DNA of 64,000 bases from Variovorax sp. (GTDB lineage: Bacteria; Pseudomonadota; Gammaproteobacteria; Burkholderiales; Burkholderiaceae_C), in NCBI GenBank assembly GCA_017744935.1, contig JAGIAI010000002.1, positions 186,001-250,000 of the forward strand, read 5' to 3'. Position 1 is the stretch's first letter; each line of letters starts with the position of its first letter. The translations under genes were made by a program, and so were the position numbers. The notes under the pieces were generated by a model. The model worked only from the letters and a program-made list of their open reading frames with translations, was not told where the DNA came from and did not search any database. Below, piece after piece: positions 60,360 to 64,000 of this stretch.

Positions 60360-60377
60360 CTCCGTAGAACTACGGAG
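60360..60377. promoter_or_regulatory. Palindromic operator candidate upstream of the GlcG-like gene
   Basis: CTCCGTAG, two bases, CTACGGAG: a perfect 8+8 inverted repeat in the 132-bp gap between the response-regulator stop and the GlcG-like start. It lies 106 bp upstream of that start, suited to activation. A looser CGTAGC/CGTACG half-site follows on the - strand. No T-run follows, so it is not a terminator. Confidence 0.5.
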
Positions 60378-60385
60378 CATGCGGC

Positions 60386-61009
60386 TCAGGCTTCGCCAGC
60401 CACGAGCGTCGCGTAGCGCCGGATCAGGCGCGCCAGCGAATCGCACTCCAGCTTGCCGAAGAGATTGGCGCGATGCGTCTCGACCGTGCGTGGCGACAAG
60501 GCGAGCGTGCGCGCGATCTCCTTGTTGGTGAGCCCGGTGACGATGAAGCCCAGCACCTCGCGCTCGCGCTCCGACAGTTGCGCGTATCGGTCCCGCGCCG
60601 CCTGGTCTGCCTGCGTGCGCTCGCGGGATCGCACATGCTGCCGCACGGCCTGCTGGACGACTTCGAGCAATTGCTCGTCGTCCACCGGCTTTTCGAGGAA
60701 CTCCGCCGCGCCAGCCTTGAAGGCACGCCTGCACATCTCCACCGTGCCATGGCCGGTGAGCATGATCACCGGCTGGTCGACGCCCTGCGCGATCAGCGTG
60801 TCCAGCACGGTGAGGCCACTGATGCCCGGCATCCGGACATCGAGCACGATCGCACCGATGCTGTTGCGGTCGAAGCCTTCGATGAATGCTTGCGGGTCGG
60901 ACCAGGTCTGTGCGCGCAGGCCGACCGTTCCGATCAGCAGCGCGAGACTGTCGCGCACCGCGCGGTCGTCGTCGATCAGGTGAATCAGCGGGGATTGCGG
61001 CTCGTTCAT
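60386..61009 (-). CDS. Response regulator, FixJ/NodW-like (LuxR output)
   Basis: A 207-residue regulator. The receiver domain has DDD near residues 13-15, phospho-acceptor Asp57 (IVLDVRMPG) and Lys in FLEKPVDD. The output domain is a LuxR-type helix-turn-helix (LSEREREVLGFIVTGLTNKE, then SPRTVETHRANL). It overlaps the kinase gene by 4 bp. A likely target is the GlcG-like/ankyrin pair downstream through the palindrome at 60360 (inference). Confidence 0.94.
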   Translation of the reverse strand: MNEPQSPLIHLIDDDRAVRDSLALLIGTVGLRAQTWSDPQAFIEGFDRNSIGAIVLDVRMPGISGLTVLDTLIAQGVDQPVIMLTGHGTVEMCRRAFKAGAAEFLEKPVDDEQLLEVVQQAVRQHVRSRERTQADQAARDRYAQLSEREREVLGFIVTGLTNKEIARTLALSPRTVETHRANLFGKLECDSLARLIRRYATLVAGEA

Positions 61010-62487
61010 GCGCTGGCCCTTCCCGTGTTGTCCTCGGCGAGTGGCAGCCGCAGCGTGAATCGCGCGCCTCGCGGTGCGGCCTGCTCCGCGCTCAGCGTGC
61101 CACCCATTCCAGTAGCCAGCGTCTCGCACAGGCTCAGGCCGAGGCCCAGGCCGCCTTCGCGCGTGCTGAAGAAGGGCTCGAAGATGCGCGGCAAGGCGTC
61201 GGGAGGGATGCCGCGTCCGCTGTCGGTCACGGTCAGCACGCCCTGATTGCCTTGGGTGCCGATCGACAGCTGAAGGCGGCGTTCACCGGCGGGCACGTCT
61301 TCGAGGGCCTGCAGCGCGTTCATCAGCAGGTTGTGCACGATCTGCTCGAGCGCGACCGGCTCCGCCAGCACGACGACGGGCGCATGCGCCGTGTCTTCGA
61401 TGGTCGGTGTCACTGATCGCCGCGCGAACTCGGGCGCCAGCAGATGCAGCGCACCGCGCACCGTCTCCTGAACGACCACGGGCTGGGTGCTGCCGGACCG
61501 GTCGGGCCGCTCGATGACCCGGCGCAGGCGCCCGACCACATCCGCTGCACGGCGCGCCTGTTCGCTCGCCTGTTTCATCGCATCCCGCGCGGTGCCGAGC
61601 TCTGGTGGATCGTCGTCGAGCAGACGCCGGGCGGCCTGCGTGTTGGCAAGCACCGCGGTCAACGGCTGGTTCAACTCGTGCGCCATGCCGGCGGCGAGCT
61701 CGCCGAGCGCATTGAGGCGGGCGACCTGTCCGAGACGCAGCAGGTCTTCCGCGCGGCGGCGTTCGATGCGCTGCCGCCGCAGGGCCTGCGCGCCACCGAG
61801 CACCACCGCGACCGCCAGCGCCCAGCCGGCCATCGTGCCCCATGGCAACTCGCGCCACGACACATGGCGAGCCGCGATGAGCTCGAAGCCCTGGCTTTCG
61901 GAAGCGAGCGTCTTGCGGAAATCGAAGCGCCATCCGCCGGATGCCTGGACGTTGCCCGGCTGCACCACGAATTGCTGTCCGTCTTTTTCGAGCACCACGC
62001 GCACGGGACTGGTCTTCGGATCCATCGGCCAGTCGCGCCAGGGCACGGTGGCCGCGAGATCGACATCGATGAGGTAGCTGAGCGGCGTCGCGCCGATCAT
62101 CAGCTTGTAGCGGCCTCTCGCGAAATCGTCGGCCACGTACTCCGGCCGGCGCCGCTCGCGCGATCGAGCCTCGACGGCTGCCAGTGCCGGGTCCGGCCAT
62201 GGAGCGCCGGCCTCGCGCCGCTGCACGGCCAGGATCGACGGATACACCGACGAAAGGCGCTGCTCCGGCGCACCGCCCGGCACGGGTTCCAGCAGCGCCA
62301 GCGTGGCCAGCACTGCGTCGTACTGCACCACCTGCTGGCTCATCAGCCGGTGCGCAATGCGGCCGTTGACCTCGAAATCCTCCTGCAACTGCCGGATCTC
62401 GCCGCGCGCGACCCAGACCGCGCCGACGGTGGTAACCAGCAGCCAGGCGAGCCACCAGCCCCCTTGTGTGCGCAACCATTGCCTCAT
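61006..62487 (-). CDS. Membrane sensor histidine kinase (DctB/FixL-like)
   Basis: A 493-residue kinase. TM1 is at about 11-28, a periplasmic sensor region at about 30-212 (with ARGRYKLMIGATPLSYLIDV, core GATPLSYLI), and TM2 at about 216-235. HisKA has phospho-acceptor His270 in AGMAHELNQPL. HATPase has QIVHNLLMNALQA, DSGRGIPPDALPRIFEPFFS and GLGLGLSL. The type resembles DctB-like sensors of small organic acids. It overlaps the response regulator gene. The divergent DUF72 gene lies 92 bp away. Confidence 0.93.
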   Translation of the reverse strand: MRQWLRTQGGWWLAWLLVTTVGAVWVARGEIRQLQEDFEVNGRIAHRLMSQQVVQYDAVLATLALLEPVPGGAPEQRLSSVYPSILAVQRREAGAPWPDPALAAVEARSRERRRPEYVADDFARGRYKLMIGATPLSYLIDVDLAATVPWRDWPMDPKTSPVRVVLEKDGQQFVVQPGNVQASGGWRFDFRKTLASESQGFELIAARHVSWRELPWGTMAGWALAVAVVLGGAQALRRQRIERRRAEDLLRLGQVARLNALGELAAGMAHELNQPLTAVLANTQAARRLLDDDPPELGTARDAMKQASEQARRAADVVGRLRRVIERPDRSGSTQPVVVQETVRGALHLLAPEFARRSVTPTIEDTAHAPVVVLAEPVALEQIVHNLLMNALQALEDVPAGERRLQLSIGTQGNQGVLTVTDSGRGIPPDALPRIFEPFFSTREGGLGLGLSLCETLATGMGGTLSAEQAAPRGARFTLRLPLAEDNTGRASA

Positions 62488-62579
62488 GGCGCGGATTGTG
62501 CCCGGCGCGTTCCGCGAAAATCGCGCCTCATGATGGTTTGGAGATTCCTCCTCGCGGCATCGCCCGAGTGAGGAAGGTC

Positions 62580-63644
62580 ATGCAGAACTCGCTATTCGAA
62601 GACGTCGACGATTTCAAGGAGCCCGAGGAACCCTCGGCAGTATTCACGCCGAAGAAGCGCACGGGCGCGCGCGTGGCCAAGGTGCTCCCGGTGCCGCCCG
62701 ATCCGGCATTGCAGTTGCTCGCAAGCGAGCTGCCACCGAATCTTCGGATCGGCACTTCGTCGTGGCACTTCCCTGGATGGAGCGGCATGGTCTGGGAGGG
62801 CGACTACGAACAGTCCGTGCTGTCGAAGCATGGCCTGGCCGCCTATGCGCAGCACCCGCTGTTCAGCGCAGTGAGCATCGACCGCAGCTTCTACAAGCCG
62901 GTGACGGCCATCCAGTTCGCGGCCTACGCGGCCCAGGTTCCGGATGATTTCAGGTTCACCGTGAAGGCGCCCAGCCTCGTCGCCGACGCGATGGTGCGCG
63001 GCGAGGACGGGCGCGGCATGCAGGCCAATCCGGCCTTTCTCGATCCGGCACTGGCCGCCAGCGAATTCGTGCAGCCCGCGCTGGATGGGCTCGGGCACAA
63101 GATCGGCGCACTGGTCTTTCAGCTCAGCCCCCTGCCCGGCCCGATGCTCGCGCGCATGCCCGAGGTGCTGGAGAAGCTCGGAACGATGCTCCGGTCGCTC
63201 CCCTCCCTGCAGCCGATTGCACCCGATGGCGTGATCGCGGTCGAGGTGCGCAACCCGGAGTTCCTCACGCCCGCTTTTCGCGATGTATTGCGGGATGCCA
63301 GCGCGACGTATTGCCTGGGCCTTCATGCAAAGCTGCCGCCGATCGAGGCGCAGCTACCGCTCCTGCGTGCGCTCTGGCCGGGGCCGCTGGTGTGCCGCTG
63401 GAATCTCAACCGGCTCCATGGCGCGTACGGCTACGAAGATGCGAAAGCGCTGTACGAGCCCTTCGACAAGCTCGTCGACATCGACTCCGAGACCCGGGCG
63501 ACGCTCGCCCGCGCAATCGCCGGAACGATCGGCGCCGGCCAGCGTGCCTACGTAACCATCAGCAACAAGGCCGAGGGTTCGGCGCCGCAGACAGTGCAGG
63601 CGCTTGCCGAGGCGGTTCGCGCGCTGCTGCCCGCAAAGCGCTGA
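62580..63644 (+). CDS. DUF72 domain protein (YecE-like)
   Basis: A 354-residue protein with a DUF72 TIM-barrel-like domain (RIGTSSWHFPGWSGMVWEG, FYKPVTAIQFAAYAAQVPDD, FTVKAP, VAVEVRNPEFLTPAF). The first 45 residues (acidic start MQNSLFEDVDDF and a KKRTGARVAK stretch) precede the domain. The ATG at 62580 follows AGGAAGG. The function is not known. It converges on the partial aldolase gene, 3 bp away. Confidence 0.9.
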   Translation: MQNSLFEDVDDFKEPEEPSAVFTPKKRTGARVAKVLPVPPDPALQLLASELPPNLRIGTSSWHFPGWSGMVWEGDYEQSVLSKHGLAAYAQHPLFSAVSIDRSFYKPVTAIQFAAYAAQVPDDFRFTVKAPSLVADAMVRGEDGRGMQANPAFLDPALAASEFVQPALDGLGHKIGALVFQLSPLPGPMLARMPEVLEKLGTMLRSLPSLQPIAPDGVIAVEVRNPEFLTPAFRDVLRDASATYCLGLHAKLPPIEAQLPLLRALWPGPLVCRWNLNRLHGAYGYEDAKALYEPFDKLVDIDSETRATLARAIAGTIGAGQRAYVTISNKAEGSAPQTVQALAEAVRALLPAKR

Positions 63645-63647
63645 CTC

Positions 63648-64000
63648 TCAGTCCACTAGATCCGGATCGCTCGCGATGATCTCGTCCCACAAGGTCTGGA
63701 ACGAAAGCCACCCGAAGGTCGAAGAGCCAAGCACCGACGCGAGCCACCGCGCATCTTCGGCGCGCCACTGCGTCGGCTTGCCGGCCGCCTCGGCCATGAG
63801 CTGCGCCTCGCAGCAGCGGTTCATCAGCACGAACCACCACGCCGCCTCGTCGATGCTCTGACCTGTCGTGAAGATGCCGTGGCCGGCATGGATCGCCACC
63901 TTGTGATTGCCGAAGCCCGCGGCGAAGTGCCTTGCGCCCTCAGGATCACGCACCACGCGCGGCTCGAGGATCAGCGCCTGGTTCTCGAAAAAAATGCACG
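63648..64000 (-). CDS. Class II aldolase/adducin family protein (5' truncated)
   Basis: C-terminal part of a class II aldolase/adducin domain protein; the frame is open to the right edge. Visible parts are FENQALILEPRVVRD, AIHAGHGIFTTGQSIDEAAW (metal/catalytic-region AGHGIFTTG) and MNRCCEAQLMAEAAGKP, standard for this family of fuculose-aldolase-like and dehydratase-like enzymes. About 117 residues are in the window; the N-terminal metal-binding HxH lies outside. The substrate is unknown. Confidence 0.88.
   Translation of the reverse strand, partial: CIFFENQALILEPRVVRDPEGARHFAAGFGNHKVAIHAGHGIFTTGQSIDEAAWWFVLMNRCCEAQLMAEAAGKPTQWRAEDARWLASVLGSSTFGWLSFQTLWDEIIASDPDLVD

Overview
The window is GC-rich (about two thirds G+C), densely coded and chromosomal. 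Gene content and protein style point to a betaproteobacterium of the Comamonadaceae, most like Variovorax or a close relative. The pointers are the mltG-tmk-holB-pilZ-tatD run with ygfZ divergent beside it, the YbgC thioesterase-GNAT fusion, the TadA-hydrolase fusion, DUF2239 and the four-gene pqi operon. The genus is an inference from recalled protein similarity. I saw no rRNA, tRNA, insertion sequence or CRISPR array.

Layout. 1-3.5 kb: a partial SDR dehydrogenase, a DUF1428 protein and an MFS/aldo-keto reductase pair divergent from a LysR regulator. 3.6-8.6 kb: LysR overlaps a tightly coupled pqiA-pqiA-pqiB-pqiC operon (MCE-type envelope lipid transport), followed by ogt. 8.7-16 kb: three drug-efflux MFS genes and two hydrolases. 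16-25 kb: a six-gene redox cluster (diheme lipoprotein cytochrome, GMC oxidoreductase, two proteins of unknown function, DyP peroxidase, catalase-like protein). 25-27.7 kb: a lower-GC island with a DUF6402-like candidate effector and three tandem copies of its candidate immunity gene; each extra copy drags along the last 30 codons of the effector gene. 27.9-36.8 kb: YihY, GST, MATE, DUF2239, Tex and patatin genes. 36.8-40 kb: a cobalt-type nitrile hydratase operon with an iron alcohol dehydrogenase. 40-46.4 kb: a carboxylesterase, the thioesterase-GNAT fusion, and a Cache-domain two-component system next to cstA-yjiX. 46.4-52 kb: ygfZ and the mltG-tmk-holB-pilZ-tatD-ankyrin operon.

At 52042-52069 there is a strong candidate for the chromosome-dimer resolution site dif. 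By-eye occurrences of the FtsK-orienting octamer GGGNAGGG are mostly on the + strand to its left (8 versus 2) and only on the - strand to its right (4 versus 0). This places the window at the replication terminus. 52-64 kb holds an NCS1 transporter, yceH, a cyclase-FHA signalling protein, an ldcA/tadA/paiB operon, a GlcG-like and ankyrin pair beside a second two-component system, a DUF72 protein and a partial class II aldolase.

Several intergenic regions carry perfect inverted repeats that look like operators: 3560, 32398/32425, 40074, 53713 and 60360. The observations I rate highest are the redox cluster, the effector/immunity array and the dif site.
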